Positions 35,002 to 47,485 of a stretch of 64,000 nt of DNA are shown here, piece after piece (positions within the stretch are counted from its first letter, which is position 1; the number at the start of each line of letters is the position of its first letter). Below the pieces are notes generated by a model. The model had not been told where the DNA came from. It saw nothing but the letters and a program-made list of their open reading frames with translations, and did not search any database. Source of the stretch: Entonaema liquescens. Taxonomy: Eukaryota; Ascomycota; Sordariomycetes; Xylariales; Xylariaceae. The stretch is taken from the NCBI GenBank assembly GCA_902805475.1, contig CADCSX010000011.1, forward strand, positions 1,118,001 through 1,182,000, given 5' to 3'. The position numbers were made by a program, and so were the translations under genes.

Positions 35002-36258
35002 TATATCTACCTATGTAGATTATCCTCTTGTAAAGGATACTGGTATCGTAGTTCTAAGCAGGTATTTCTAAGTCAGTAGGTGAGGTCGAGTATAATGAGT
35101 ATCTATAGAGAAGCAAGTAGTCCGGCTGAAGCGCTAACGACGTGGAAATATATAATTGGATTAGACTTTAGATCGTCATTGGCTCGGTTACTAACCCTAT
35201 CACGCATATATAACAGTAAACTGCCAAGTCGACACTGAGGCGAGGCTCTAGGAATTAGGTACAAATCATCGGTCGTGTTCTAACCCGATATGATACGGTA
35301 CGTACCTGGCTAGAATTTAAAATACACAAAACCATATACTATTTCTATGCTAACAGCTAGGGCTTCTATCTTAATGGCTTCATCTCAAGAATGCTCTTTT
35401 GACATCGGTGATAATACCTATGTGCAATAAGTGTGTAACACTCCGCAACCGCTAAAACCTGACGACTGTAATAACAGGTACCTACCTAAGCTACCTTTTA
35501 ACCGATAATTGAGAGCCATATCATCCTACAGTATACGATATAATATTATATTTATAATTTTTCGACCTATAGAAGTAACTGATAGATATCTTTCTCCGTT
35601 CTAAAGTTGAATTAAGGTTGAAGCCGCTAGGCACGGGCCGTAGTGGAGTAGCTCACCATCGATGCCGTCGGGGCCCACCGGCAGTGTGACATGACCCAAT
35701 AGAATTACGAAAATAACAATGGCCTACTGTAATGTTGACGAACTAGTTTAAGCTGTATGAGTTCACGACTGGTTATCGTTTGGACATCTTGAAACTTGAA
35801 GATAGCTAGTTGCCAAGTATGGCGTAAGGAAAATCGCTAGCGTAAGCAGAATAATGAGCCACGCAATTTATTAATTGCTACCCACGCATTGCCTCTTGCT
35901 TTTTTCATGCGTGAACCGAATTACTTATCCTTGCTAGCATACGATTCGTGTTGATTATTCGCTGGGCGGGTAGAACCCGTGGTCTCCCCCACGTTTTTTC
36001 TTTTTTCTAAAAAAGGGGTAAGATCAGACTGAACACTATTCTCTTATCGTCATTTTCACTTTCAGCTCGCGCATTTCACGGATACGATTTCCAAGTTTAA
36101 TTTTTAGTTTTATTGAATCTAATAAGATAATCGCTTAAAGCCTTCTCGTTAGATAAGGGGTAGGTACAGGCTCCCAGTCAGTTTTGAAAACAGATATCCG
36201 CTACAGTGGGTTTTAGTTCCTAGCTTCGCATAACTCCTACGCACACACATGTTGATAA
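35002..36258. other. Intergenic between NLR and SDR genes
   Basis: 1.26 kb, AT-rich. It contains the NLR promoter region on its left and an imperfect hairpin CGTGG...CCACG followed by a T-rich run at 35978-36007. No gene supported. Confidence 0.4.
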
Positions 36259-37287
36259 TTACTCCACGGCGGGTACGGCAGGGCCAACCAGAACGCATGA
36301 ATCCAACGTCAGGGTGCTACCGTTAATATAATATGCGGCCGGTGTGCAAAGGTATAGGCAGGCAGATGCTACCTCGTAAGGCGCAATCAGACGCCCTGCA
36401 GCGGGTAGCTGCTCAATGAGCCCGCGCAGATGAGGGATTCGGTTGTACTCCTCGTGGGACATGGGGGTGTCGACCCATGAAGGGCAGACCTGGTTGCAGC
36501 GAATGCCGAGGGACTTGTAGTCAACAGCTATTGGTTTTATCAGCATTGTGTACAACAATAATGCGATCGGGATGCCACCTACCGCAAGCACGAGTAAGTC
36601 CCCCGACGGCGTGTTTGGAGGTGATATACGCCACTTTGTTAGGCAGAGCGCTAATCCCCAAGATAGAAGAGATGTTGACGATCGATCCGCGGCCAAGGTC
36701 TTTAACGCCGTGGCGTCCTAGATCAACCTTGGCTGAGTCCTGAGCCTTCATGACCTTAGCAACGGATTGGGTGACATATAATATGCTCTTAGCATTAATG
36801 TCGAATACACGGTCGAAATCGGCAACATCTGCTTGGTCGAACGGGACGTTTTTGCGGCCGTCGACCTGGTTGTAGGCGCTTGTCAGCATGCTGTTTCATG
36901 TATGGGTTATTATTAGAGACTTACACCGGCGGCGTTGACGACGTAGTCAATTCTACCGAATTCCTTGACTGCAAGGTCGACCATCTCTTGCACCGACTTG
37001 GCATCTGTCACGTTTACCTTTACGGCAACTGCTTTGTAGTCTTTGGCTATAGCTACTTTCTTGCTTGCCTCGGCAGCTTTGGCAGCCCCCTCATAGTTGA
37101 TATCAGCAAAAAGAACACCCTTCGAGCCTGCCTCAGCGAATGTAGCACCAAGCTCTGTACCGATACCACCACCAGCCTACATAGAGAGAGTTAGCACTAG
37201 TTCATATACCTAGGTAAATAGTCATTTTGCTTCGATAATACATACGCCAACTAGAATGGTGTAGCCGCTAACTTGGAAAGCCGCCAT
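36259..37287 (-). CDS. Classical short-chain dehydrogenase/reductase (SDR)
   Basis: Four exons on the minus strand, 37287-37246, 37176-36925, 36865-36583 and 36527-36259, join in phase to 281 residues. The cofactor motif VGAGGGIG (residues 13-20) is split by intron 1; NAAG is at 95-98. The catalytic triad fits the family: S165, Y178 and K182 (AYITSKHA), with Ser 13 residues before Tyr. The C-terminal part has NQVCPSWVDTPMS and the closing Rossmann strand region YINGSTLTLD. This is an NAD(P)-dependent oxidoreductase of the cytosol; the substrate cannot be told from the sequence. The acidic residue at the end of beta-2 (FADIN) favours NAD(H). No biosynthetic cluster partners sit next to it, apart from the NLR pseudogene. 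Confidence 0.93.
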
Positions 37288-39202
37288 TATGAAGGATTAT
37301 ATAGGCAAAATGAAGCTCTAATGAGGACAATTATAGCAAGTGCAGATATGGTTTTCGTGACGCCTGTTGAAGAGAACCCGGTTGTCTAATATCAATCTCT
37401 AGGAGAGGAGACTCTTCGCGTTTAAATATTCCTTTGTCTATAGACAACTCTCTGCCCAGATGCCGGCCATCACCTCCGCACAGCTCGGCGTAACACCCAA
37501 AACGCATTGGAGAGCGGGGAGAACGGACGCTTCACACGATATTCTAACATACCAGTGACGTATAGTCGGATGATTACGTTACTCGATTCCCAGGACAACG
37601 GCCGTTATCATACCCAAATCGGAGATGTAGGTAGTAACGCCGATAGGATCCCGGAAAACCAGCTACACGTGTTAACCCGAACCAAAGAAATCTTATGAGG
37701 CTAGAACTGGAATACTACTTCTCGGCCGGATCCGGCAATCTGGTTCTTGATGCAATGTAAGCCTCGTCTGAATAATGACGAGCCTCAAAGCTCAAGGTGT
37801 CGTTATTGAGGATTCTCACGAATCTATCCTAATACCCTTTATAGCGAGGCTGATGCTAAGTTATTCTCGAAGGAACATTTGACAACAGCCTTGACACCTT
37901 ACTACGTAAACTCCTTTCGTATTAGTCTACGGGTCCCCCAGTATGTTCTTCCTAGTCGCCGAGCGCTAAGTCCTACTGCTTATGGATGCGCACGGTTTCT
38001 TCAGGGATTCCTTCCTGTAATATGACATGTCGGATTTCCTATACAGGGCTGGCATGCATGCATATGTATGGCACTTATGGAATGGCCTGGATGTAACAAT
38101 GAGCCAAGTTGCTATTCAAATGGTCAATTGCCAGTTTATACCTAGGTGGCGTTATTTATAAGATATGATTTGGCCGTCTCAAACATTTGAAGTATAACTT
38201 GGAGTATATCACCGTTGTACCAGCTCTTTATAAATGCTTTTTCGTTTATGTGCGTTGGAGCGTCAAATGTGGTAGGAATATGCAGTGCTGACCGCCACTT
38301 CGGAAATGTATGTAGTTGCATCTTGTAAGCTGTAAGCCGCAATTCTTGGATTCGTGTGGGGAAGCTTATTCCTTATACACGGAAGGACTCTGTTGTCAAA
38401 ACGTCTAAGCTCAAAGCTGATTTGCTTCTATCGACTAATCTTTATGGAGATTCTCCATATGGAAACTGCTTTTATATACCTACCTAGTTAATATAGAGTT
38501 AAATATGGCCTGGTGAGTTAAGAGTAAACACCAAGACATGAGCTGGGTGGCATTCAAGCAGCAGGATCCCATGTTGCAATGTGTAACCAGCTTACGTATT
38601 TCCCCGTTCATCCCACATCAGTCAACTACATTTCCATTCCCCGAGTAGATAAGACCAAGAGCCCGTATTCGCGTCAAAGAAGCCACTCAATACTGCCAAG
38701 ATATGAAGTAGCTCAGTTATCATATTATGCTCTCGATTCAACTAGTTCCATTTACTCTGGCAAACGCGGCAGTTTACCACTGACGTTCTCAGGAGTAACC
38801 AAAGTACAAAAGCAATACTTACCCATTTTGGAGCATGGGCTGAGAAATCTTGCTAGGATACTAATCAGCTTTCTAGTGGCGCCAGACATTCAGCGTGAAG
38901 ACTTCTCAGCTATCCGCATATAACCGCGGTTTGCCTACGACATCAAGGTCTAAGCGCTATGTCAAGCAAGATGGGGACAATCTCATCAGAGAATGAATTA
39001 CTACCTAGGTATATGTTAATGCCACTCTTGCCTTCTTCCCACCCGAGTGTTCATCTCTCCAGATAGAGAAACAGTCATTATACTGTCTCGAAGGACGGTT
39101 TAGCTCGTCAGACCGCAAAGATCTAGAGTACCGAGGCGCAATAAACAGTGATCAAATGCAGTTTCCATACCGTGGCGCTGCTCCTTCAATTCCCCACGCA
39201 AC
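37288..39202. other. Gene-poor stretch
   Basis: 1.9 kb upstream of the SDR and downstream of the secreted protein at 39203. Short frames (37507-37698, 38579-38923) show no family resemblance. No repeats of note. Confidence 0.4.
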
Positions 39203-39658
39203 TTATCCCCCGACACAATGCGTAGACTAACAAAGCCATTAGCTACGAATCTTGACCGGTCTCATATAGGTTCATCGTATAATACTACTTACTCCAACGC
39301 AAGCCGCGTAGCGTACCAACGTATCAGGGAACGCCGTGTTGTTAGGACTAGGCCACGGCGTGCGCAGGCACAATTCGGTTTGAGCAGGATCCGACTGCAC
39401 GAGATTAAGTTGGTCAGCGCGGGAGGATGGAAAAGGTTCTCATCTCAGAAGACTCACCTGCTGACATGCCTGCTTTATGCATCTGCAAGCGCATTGCGGA
39501 CGATTGAAAGGGTCGAGGATATAAGGGTCGTCGCCGTCAATTAGAACGCAGACGTTGCTCGGGGATCGTCCGATCTGTGGTCCTGTAACGCGACCAATTG
39601 GACCAGAGCTCACACAAGCCGCCAGCACCAAGGCGCTTATAACTTGTGGTACGTACAT
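39203..39658 (-). CDS. Small secreted cysteine-rich protein, three exons (effector candidate)
   Basis: Exons 39658-39458, 39394-39293 and 39226-39203 join in phase to 108 residues. Introns are 39457-39395 (GTGAGT...TGCAG) and 39292-39227 (GTAAGT...GTTAG, with a GCTAAT branch site). The N terminus MYVPQVISALVLAACVSSG is a clear signal peptide. The mature part has eight cysteines (C37, C56, C58, C60, C65, C76, C99, C105), including a dense QCACRC knot, and one N-glycosylation sequon (NNT at 85-87). The third exon adds only STHCVGG, but it supplies the eighth cysteine, which supports that splice. If intron 2 were retained the protein would instead end in VSSIIR. No family recognised; it is not similar to the protein at 4915. 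Confidence 0.68.
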
Positions 39659-41186
39659 CTTGGGGTTCAAGAATAAAGAGAGCTATGTACTACGCAGCGA
39701 GCCGCGTCGGGAAATATATATGAAGACAAACAACCCCTATCCAAGGCCTTGGGAAAAGAACAGATCCAGGTAATAGAGTTTCATCCTAGCGTTCTACTTA
39801 TATAGTAACAATGCTGTTACTGAGCTGCCATTCTCGGGTGTCGGTAGGGAGCCGAGATCTCGGATGTTGTTCCGAACAAGGCGGAAGCGACCCGCCTCCC
39901 AAGACATCTATATCTTCGAATCTTCCCCAGGTTCTATGTGCGCGCCGCAGAATTGCATTTAGCCACGAGCCAAAAGCCATCACATTACACCAGATCGGTC
40001 TTTTGGGCAACCCATGATCAAGGATTATTAAAGCGAGATTGGTTCATGTCAGCACTCAATACTACCACGGAGCTCTCCGCAGAGCCATAAGGGAAGGCTA
40101 GAACAGGGGCGTAGTTGGTTGTCTGGAAGCAACGGCATGATAATATCCCTATCCTCATCCATAAATGGCAGTTCTCTTAGATAGGCAGCCATTTGCTAGA
40201 TAGCTTCTTGTATCGATTTGGAATCATGTTGGTTCGAAAAAGTTTTATGACTGCCTGGACTCAAACCTATTCCAAGAGTTTAGGGGTCGTTACTATCTAC
40301 TTATTACCCTAGGGTCTATACAAAGTTGACCAAGTCTACCTGATTATCGCAGAATCCCATAACCATCCGGGTTCTTGGTAGAGGAACTCAAGGCTACTAG
40401 GTGCCTATGGCTACGATATCATCTTAATTGCGAGCGTGTCCGATACCACATGGCTAGATGAATTATATCATACTACGTTACGTCCTTGACGGTAGGACCC
40501 ATAAAGACGTTCGCAACGTCTAATATCATACCACTTTGTAACCCTTTTGGATCCCTAGGAGAGTATGTCGAGTTGACATTGTCAACTCGAGCTTTTTAAA
40601 TAAAATATTAATTCAGTTAAATGTTACTGATTTCTGATGTCCCACGTCTATCAGATTATTATTGTGAAATTATTACCTGCGTGTTGGTAGGTTGGGGCTA
40701 TGCTCTCGTATTAGTTCTCTATGCTTTGAATAGGACGATAGTATATATCTGGTTGGTTGTTGTTGGTTGATTTTGAAGGATAATACTTGAATATACAGTC
40801 ACGCTTTAAGCCTCAACTTCAGAATGATACATGATGTTGTTGTTCAGGGGTTAAATTGCACTGCTTGACTAATATAAGGGGTTGATAGCATTGACCAATC
40901 ATCACCTGGTCATGAGGGGGAGGCTTATGTAATACATATGGCGGGGACATGCGTATTGGACTAAAGTCTTAGCTCTTTAAACGTAGAATTTGAATATCGC
41001 GATAAGAACCTCAGCATCTAACATCCGGCATCGTTAATTTTCACGACAACTTCAGAGTCCTTGTTGCATCTTCAAGTCTTTTATACTCAAAGACTACATG
41101 ATGTACGCCTATGAACTTTCGGTTCGCCGTTAAAGAGCTAAGACCTCTTTGATACATAATCGAGTAGAGCGAGTCGTTGCGCCGGC
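39659..41186. other. Intergenic, no supported gene
   Basis: 1.5 kb. Contains a 23-bp hairpin at 40568-40590 followed by a T-run, otherwise nothing recognised. Complementary short frames at 39798-40017 are chance overlaps. Confidence 0.4.
40568..40590. repeat. Perfect hairpin TCGAGTTGAC-ATT-GTCAACTCGA followed by T5
   Basis: Ten-bp perfect arms with a three-base loop, followed on the plus strand by GCTTTTTAAA. It looks like a rho-independent terminator in form, but such a terminator is not expected in a fungal nucleus. It may be a Pol III-type stop next to a structured RNA, or a chance palindrome. Confidence 0.55.
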
Positions 41187-42891
41187 ATGATGCAACCACC
41201 ACGCACTCTAATCCGCCGTCTCCTCGCCCTCCGCACCTCGAAATCCCTCCCACAGCCCGCCGATTTACCAGGCATACGAATCTAGCGACTCGAGGACGAC
41301 CTCAGATCCCATTCCTGTCGGTACCACTAGCTAGGAATCATCAATTCCGATATCTCACCACGGAACGAAAACGATGGCTGGCCTATGAGGTTTTTCTTGG
41401 GCTCAAGTATACTATTTATGTATGGGCCATTGCCGGATTCTCTATCGCCGGCTACTGGAGTATACAGCAGGAATGGCTTGAGAGAAAATACCCAACGCCG
41501 CACGACTGGGGTTTCATAACTCGGCTGCGGTTTAGACTCGCGAAATGGGCCCCCGAGCGAACCGATTCGCCAGAACCCGACTGGGTAGTCACTGGCGACT
41601 GTGCTAAAAACGTAGTCGAAAGGTTAGAAGATGAGAAGGTCGAAGGCGCTGGGCTTGTGCAAAGCCAAGCCGAAGGCGGAGGGTATGATGTAACATCAAA
41701 GAGCGAGCCGTGGAGGAGGGGCTATTATGAGGCCTTGATGCTATGCGCCAAAGCAGCTGAGCATCTTGATGACCAGGTTGCGGACAAGACGCGGCACTTG
41801 GTATTTCCGGCCAACCAGGTCATAGGGCCGTCAAACCCGAACCCGAAGCCCATTTTCCCTGGCTCACCAAGCGCTCCTCGCGAAGAGGACTGCGAGCGAG
41901 CCTTTGAAGCACCGGAGACTTTCTACAAGAAAATACTAGCGACCCAAGGCTTTACGACCAAGCAGAAGTTGGACGCAGCGCTAGAGTACGCCTCGTGGTT
42001 GGACTTCAAGGGGCTCCAAGATGCCTCCGAGCTCACATACGAATGGGCGCTGGCATTAGCTACGGAAACCTCACCTCCTCCATATGACACCAAGTCATAT
42101 GTCCTACAAGACCTCTCTCGCCCACCCTCTACTAACATCCTCAACACCCTCACCGCTCTCGCTACACATAAGGCGCGCATAGGCGATACCGCCACAGCCC
42201 TACCAATCCTAATCTCCGTCCTTCGCGCACGCAAATCCCTGCCATACCCCCAATCTCCAAGGAAACCCATATACATCGACCCCGAGGAACTCCAGTCCTC
42301 CTCTCCCTGGTCTCTAAACAACATCATCGGCGCACTCAGCCGTCTTCTCTCACCTCCCGCATACCCACCGCCCCCAGACGACGGCACATCCCTCCAGTCC
42401 GGGACGCCAAGGAGCTATGCGAGGAAGCTGGTCTGAACCTGTACATCGGGGAGATCATCTACGCCTCGTCCTCCGGCTCCAACAAGGGCCGCGAGGACGG
42501 ACTAGCCTGGACCCGCGAAGCAGTCGACCTAGCAGAGGAGCAACTGCACAAACTAACGCAGAGCGGGAACATCTACGGAGACGCCAAGAAGACGTGTAAG
42601 GAATGCCTGCTCACCGGCCTCGAGAACTGGCGGGCCATGGTATCCCGTCTGGCACGCGAGGAGCGCGAGCGGGAAGAATCGCTGAAGAACGGGGAGTCAC
42701 TGAAGGCTAGTCACGGCTGGTTAGGAAGCCTATGGGGAGACGGCAAGGCCGGAACCGCGGCTGGAGGACGGTGGACTGCAGAGGAGAATGTGGTGAGGAG
42801 CGGACTAAGAGAGTGGAGGATCTACTGGAAGAGTCCGAAGCGCCTAAGCCTGGATTTGCGTCTTTATTCACGGCGTGATGTGATGATATAA
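41187..42891 (+). CDS. Mitochondrial-looking single-TM protein with TPR-like helical domain, two frame breaks
   Basis: The real N terminus is likely MMQPPRTLIRRLLALRTSKSL, an Arg/Leu/Ser-rich mitochondrial presequence. The frame breaks at the CCC run 41256-41258 (one base missing before RRFTRHTNLA) and again near 42387 (CACATC, one base missing before IPPVRDAKELCEE). With both bases added the gene is exactly 569 codons. After FRYLTTERKRWL comes one transmembrane helix (YTIYVWAIAGFSIAGYW), then EWLERKYPTPHDWGF and a long helical repeat-like domain. Fungal relatives are often labelled MFS maltose permease, which does not fit: there is only one membrane span. I infer an inner-membrane protein facing matrix or intermembrane space. 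Confidence 0.75.
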
Positions 42892-43360
42892 CGTATGTGT
42901 ACGCTGTTACAATATGTAGGGTACAAATGGTTAAAAAGGACTCCTGGGGGCACTTGTCTACGACAATGCCATATACGTCGTTATAAAGGCACATAATGCA
43001 ATCTCTATTTTGCCTTGCCTTTCTAATTCGAAGGACTGACGTGCTTGGTTCACTGTAGTATGTACTGATTCTGCAGATTGTCTGTATGTGTTCTCAATAA
43101 TAGAGTGCGCGAGCAAAGACAAGTTTCGCATACACTGGCCATATTGTGCATCTACCTTGGGCTGAATAGAAGAGATTTATGAAGTGTCAATTACCATATC
43201 CACTTGGTATCTACCTAAGTACCTAAGGTAAATGAGACGTCTGGAATACAATCGCAATCAATGTAGCGAAGCTCGAGGCTTATATTCGTTCTCTCGTTTG
43301 TACATCCCATCGTCGAGAATTTCGTTACTCAAGGATGTTTGAAAGAAATAGTGGGATTGA
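42892..43360. other. Short convergent intergenic region
   Basis: 470 bp of shared 3' flank between the mitochondrial protein and the Arb2 gene; a TACCTAAGTACCTAAGGTA tract lies near 43212. Nothing else seen. Confidence 0.4.
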
Positions 43361-44950
43361 CTAGTTCTTATCCTCATCTTGTCCAATCTTCACGTTCTCG
43401 TTTTTGCTCTGCTCATTATCTTCTGCACGCTGCAGTATGACAAGTTTCTGCTCTCCATCCTCTGTATTGCCCGTCTCCTCAAGGACTTCCGTGGTATGCA
43501 CCTCGTCTTCCTCATCCTTCTGGTCGGCATGCTCTTTGTTCTGCCACTGGCTCCAATCGGGTTCGTCAGTGTCGAAGACGGGATCGGCAAAGTCGACATG
43601 AAAGATCGGGTTGGCGTAGTCTTCGCCCTCGGGCGTCATGGCCACTTCCTGAAGCCAGCCGAGAATAATCTCGGATCCGGTGACCAATGCTGTTTCTGTG
43701 TAATTCGGTTCTCCACTGCTGAAGACGGGACAACCAATCTGCGTGAAAGTTGTAGTCTTCGGGTTACCTTCGGGGCCTGAAATGACCAGACCACCCGGCT
43801 CGACGGAGACCGCGTATGCACGCGCTTTCTATACGTTAAGCACACAAATTAGTTCTCTAAGATTCTAGAGATGAAAGAAGCACAAGGGAAAATAAAATGC
43901 CGAAGGTGGTAGAAAACAAAGGCTCCAAGAAGTACTTACATTTTTCAAGAAGTCGTTCACGAATTCCTCGTTCTTCAAGTCCCAAACCGGATACATCCCG
44001 CCAACAATGGTAAGGCAGCTGATGCGGTTCTTCCAGGTATTCCACATAAGGGGTAGGTCTAGGAACTGTTCGACATAGTCTGCGCTGTCGCCCAATGCTA
44101 TGACGTCGATTTTGGCACTCTTCTTGGTGAAATGTGGGATAACCTCCTGGAAGATATGGCCGACGTGCATTCTCTCAGACGAATTCTTTTCGACCATGTT
44201 TCCATTTTCAACCACGTTCGTATAGTGCACGGCACTCTGCATTGGGACTGAAGCGAAAGCGCTACGGCTGAGAGTGCGCTTTCCCTCCGGGTACCAAATC
44301 AGCTCACCCATATTGGCAAGAATGATTCCCGGGGGGCTTGAGTCGGAGGACGAGGAGCATTGTTTCTGCAAGGCAGAAACGATAGATACCATGGAACCCT
44401 TATTTATACCACCTGAACCACCGATGACGCGATGTGCAAGCACGCCTAGGTCCTGTGTAGTCTCGCCGAAGATGACGACGACGCGCGACTTGGTACCAAT
44501 GTCGCTGCTGATGAATATAGGAACATGCGGCTTGTTCAGATCGGAAATTCCCAAGGGTAATAACTCCTTCTTTAGACCCAACTTCTCTAGACGCTCCCAG
44601 ATCACATACTGTAAAGCCTCTGCATTGCAACCTGCATTAGCCGAAGTCTGTCTCAGACGCACTGTAGAAACCTAAGAAGTAAAAAGAAAGGCTACTCACG
44701 GTTAAAAGCATAGCGCTGGCGGTCATTCCATCGAGGGTTGCGGTTAGAGAAGAAATGGAAGTAGTTATCCGGCTTATCGATGGAGCGGACTTCGTCATCT
44801 TCATTGATAAAGTAACTGAGGCGAGTGGTTTGTTAGCAAAGCTTCTGCTATGTTGAGGCAAGAAGCTGCGGCATCTACTTACCCTAGTTTCGATAGGTCA
44901 ACAGGAAAGTCCGGATCTGCTGGCAGACCTGACCATTTTCTTCGGAACAT
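43361..44950 (-). CDS. Arb2-domain protein
   Basis: Four exons on the minus strand, 44950-44883, 44815-44700, 44631-43940 and 43828-43361, join in phase to 447 residues. The start MFRRKWSGLPADPDFPVDL and GYFINEDDEVRSID are typical of fungal Arb2-domain proteins, followed by the alpha/beta-hydrolase-like core (VVVIFGETTQDLGVLAHRV; ILANMGELIWYPEG; IDVIALGDSADYVEQFLD; LTIVGGMYPVW) and TTTFTQIGCPVFSSGEPNYTE. The last ~85 residues are acidic and disordered. Arb2 in fission yeast belongs to an Argonaute-containing siRNA chaperone complex, and the domain also ends Hda1-type deacetylases. The nucleophile-type Ser of active hydrolases is not obvious here, so a scaffold role is as likely as catalysis. 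Confidence 0.87.
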
Positions 44951-46778
44951 CGTGACAATCTGATTGTGGGTAGAGGGAATTAAAGGTGTCTCGTTAATTT
45001 AGAAATTCGGAAGTGAGCCAGCACAGACCAGAGTGTTATGGTAATAGTTAAATGGTCGTGTACTCTAGTAGAGTGCAGGAGAAGGAAATCGTAGCTTGCG
45101 ATCAAGTGCGCGATAGTCGCAAGGTACTTAGCTACAGTCAAAAGTAACCCATAGTAGCACGCCCGGCAAACGAATATATTAAGTCTCTAGCAGTCACTGT
45201 TTGTATTTGCTTGTATTTAAGGGAAGCTGCAGGTCCAACTCTCCATCGGTACTGTTGGGGTAACTGGGAAGATACAATGCTCTTACCTTACTAAATTGCC
45301 TAAAACACCATTCACGTCCCTTCCCACAGGGCTTGATTTTAGATAACAAGTACCTTATGTACCTATCTACCTGGTTGGATGTCCATGTGAGATTCCAACG
45401 AAAGAATAGGTAGGTAACTATTCTGAGATAGGCGCTGCCCCTGTGAGGAGGGTACCTCGCTAAACGTGCACCTGTTCGCCTCTTAAATATTAAGTACACA
45501 AGCAACTCGAAGCGTTAGGCGGACTTGTGGAAATATAGCGTTCATCCGCCTGTAGAGTCGTAATAGTATCAATGTACATATCATGCTTGCAGCATGAATA
45601 GTGAGCAAGTAGGAGTCATCGTGTCCTATTAGCGTCACCGTTTTCCGACTTCGTGTCCGACTTCACCAACTGGCCTTCTTTACGCCTGGAATATTCCCTG
45701 CCAAAGCTTGCATTCTGAAGTTATACTGCACAAAGGAATCAGAATGTGTCGAAGCTTGCTTGTAGGACCGAAAGACTTACCCTTGACATCTTGAAGTCGC
45801 GGAATATACCTCTTCCCTTACCACCTAATATACATCGTCCACGGATCTGTGTCGGTCGGGTGTAGCAGTGCATCTGTGTCAACTGCAGCTGGGCTTCGGC
45901 TCGAGCTCTAGGGGGGAGGGTAGTATTTCGGATGATATATCGCAGAGCTTGCCTGTTCAATTGCACAATAGCTATCAGCCATCACTCTTTCTGGATAGTC
46001 GAGTTTATTCGTTGGCGCACCTCTCAGGCTCGAATTGGGCGTAGGCCTTCCTCTTGGAGTGATCTCGGATCGTCTTGATATTGACGAAACAGCCAATATC
46101 AAGCTTTTTCGCCCGGAACATCGACATCTTGACGGTATTGGCGAAAGCTAGTCCTTCGTATCGTGGACCGGTTCGAATCTACAAAGTTTTGGAGTCGTTA
46201 TTCAATTTGCGCATTGGTTTCTGCAAGGCGCAAATCGGTTGGTGCCGGACCAATCAGATTACTCTAATTCCATTAAAAAGTTAACAATCAACACCCCCAG
46301 CTGGTGCCGGCTGGTGTCGGCTGGCTAAACATTTTGTGCATTTACGTAAGGGAAGATGGTGGATCTAGTGCATCCAACGGCCCATTTTATTCAGGGGTAC
46401 CGTTGTATCTTAAGCACACCCGTCACGTCAGCCGTGTAGCCTCAAAGAAAAGAATATGGGTCATCTATGACGTCGAAGTACATCTCAACGGCAAAATGCC
46501 AACGCCATAGGTAACAATTCGAACTTTCTATATTGTGTCATCCTAGATGATCTTATGTAGTCAATATCGATAAGGTTATCTAGCACTTAATGACGTAGGC
46601 AATGATAGTAAAGGCATATATATGGAGAGAGCATTATAAAAGCTCATTCCAAGCTGTCAAATCTTAAGTTTCCGTAGGTCATATTCAACCAATTCCACAA
46701 GATTTCGCAAAACTCCTCCATTAAACGATTTGAAATCTACTATTATATACTTAGTGCCATATACCACATATATCCAAC
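44951..46778. other. Intergenic, no supported gene
   Basis: 1.8 kb between divergently transcribed genes. AT-rich with scattered TACCTA words (45351-45420). Short frames (45505-45194, 45966-45739, 46304-46510) have no recognisable content. Confidence 0.4.
46635..46641 (+). promoter_or_regulatory. TATA box of the small hydrophilic protein gene
   Basis: TATAAAA, 138-144 bp upstream of the ATG at 46779. Confidence 0.4.
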
Positions 46779-47296
46779 ATGTCTGGTTACTCTAATGTCG
46801 GTCAAAGCTCCGTCTATGAGAACGGCGACCAAAGGAACCTGAAGAACTCGGAGATTCCAGGCCGTCCTCGATATGAAGAAGGTGTAGAGCACTCACATCA
46901 GCCCAATGACTCCAGTAAGCTTGGTCTCCATACCACGAGGATTATATCACAGAACATTAACTAACACTTCCTTCAGAGGACGAGCGATCTATTGCCAACC
47001 GTCTAGCCAATGAAGAGGTAATTAATCCCAACTGCTCCTAAGTATCATGCTAGAGGAGAGGGCTAATAGCCACAGCGCAAGTTAAACCGTGAAGAGCAAG
47101 AGGACCCAGAGACCAAGGCCTTCAAGAAGGACCCCACATTACCCGTAAGTCAAACTGGATTGTCCTTTTGGGAAGCCAGCTACTAATTTTAATGTAGGCC
47201 AAGTTACATGGCAATGAGCCCTCCAAAGGCGCCAAGATCGATGCCGATCTACAAGCAGAAGAGGAAGAATATTTGAAGCAGAAGGGCAAAAAATAA
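46779..47296 (+). CDS. Small hydrophilic protein, four exons, unknown function
   Basis: Exons 46779-46914, 46977-47017, 47076-47144 and 47198-47296 join in phase to 114 residues. All three introns have GT...AG ends and branch-like CTAAC, GCTAAT or TACTAAT sites, which is strong support for a real gene despite its size. The protein is almost entirely charged and polar, with no signal peptide or membrane span: SGYSNVGQSSVYENGDQRN at the start, then DERSIANRLANEE and a C-terminal KLHGNEPSKGAKIDADLQ block ending KQKGKK. It is probably intrinsically disordered with a helical middle, somewhat like stress or conidiation-linked small proteins, but I cannot name a family. It is tail to tail with the ligase gene, 190 bp away. 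Confidence 0.82.
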
Positions 47297-47485
47297 GCAT
47301 CAATCAATATTTCTGTATTCTACAATATCCGAACATGCTGGGGGTTACCCTAGCAAAGGTGCTCCTCTCTAAAGCACCAATGAAGGAAAAAAAGCTCGAA
47401 TAATGCAAATCTGAATCTGACAATGGTGTACAGCGTGAAAATAGCAACCATGCCGTAAGCCACATCTATTACCATACAACATGTC

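Noticed and set aside
35965..36000. tRNA-like B box and hairpin followed by a T-run
   Set aside because: The stem is imperfect and no A box or acceptor stem can be aligned upstream.
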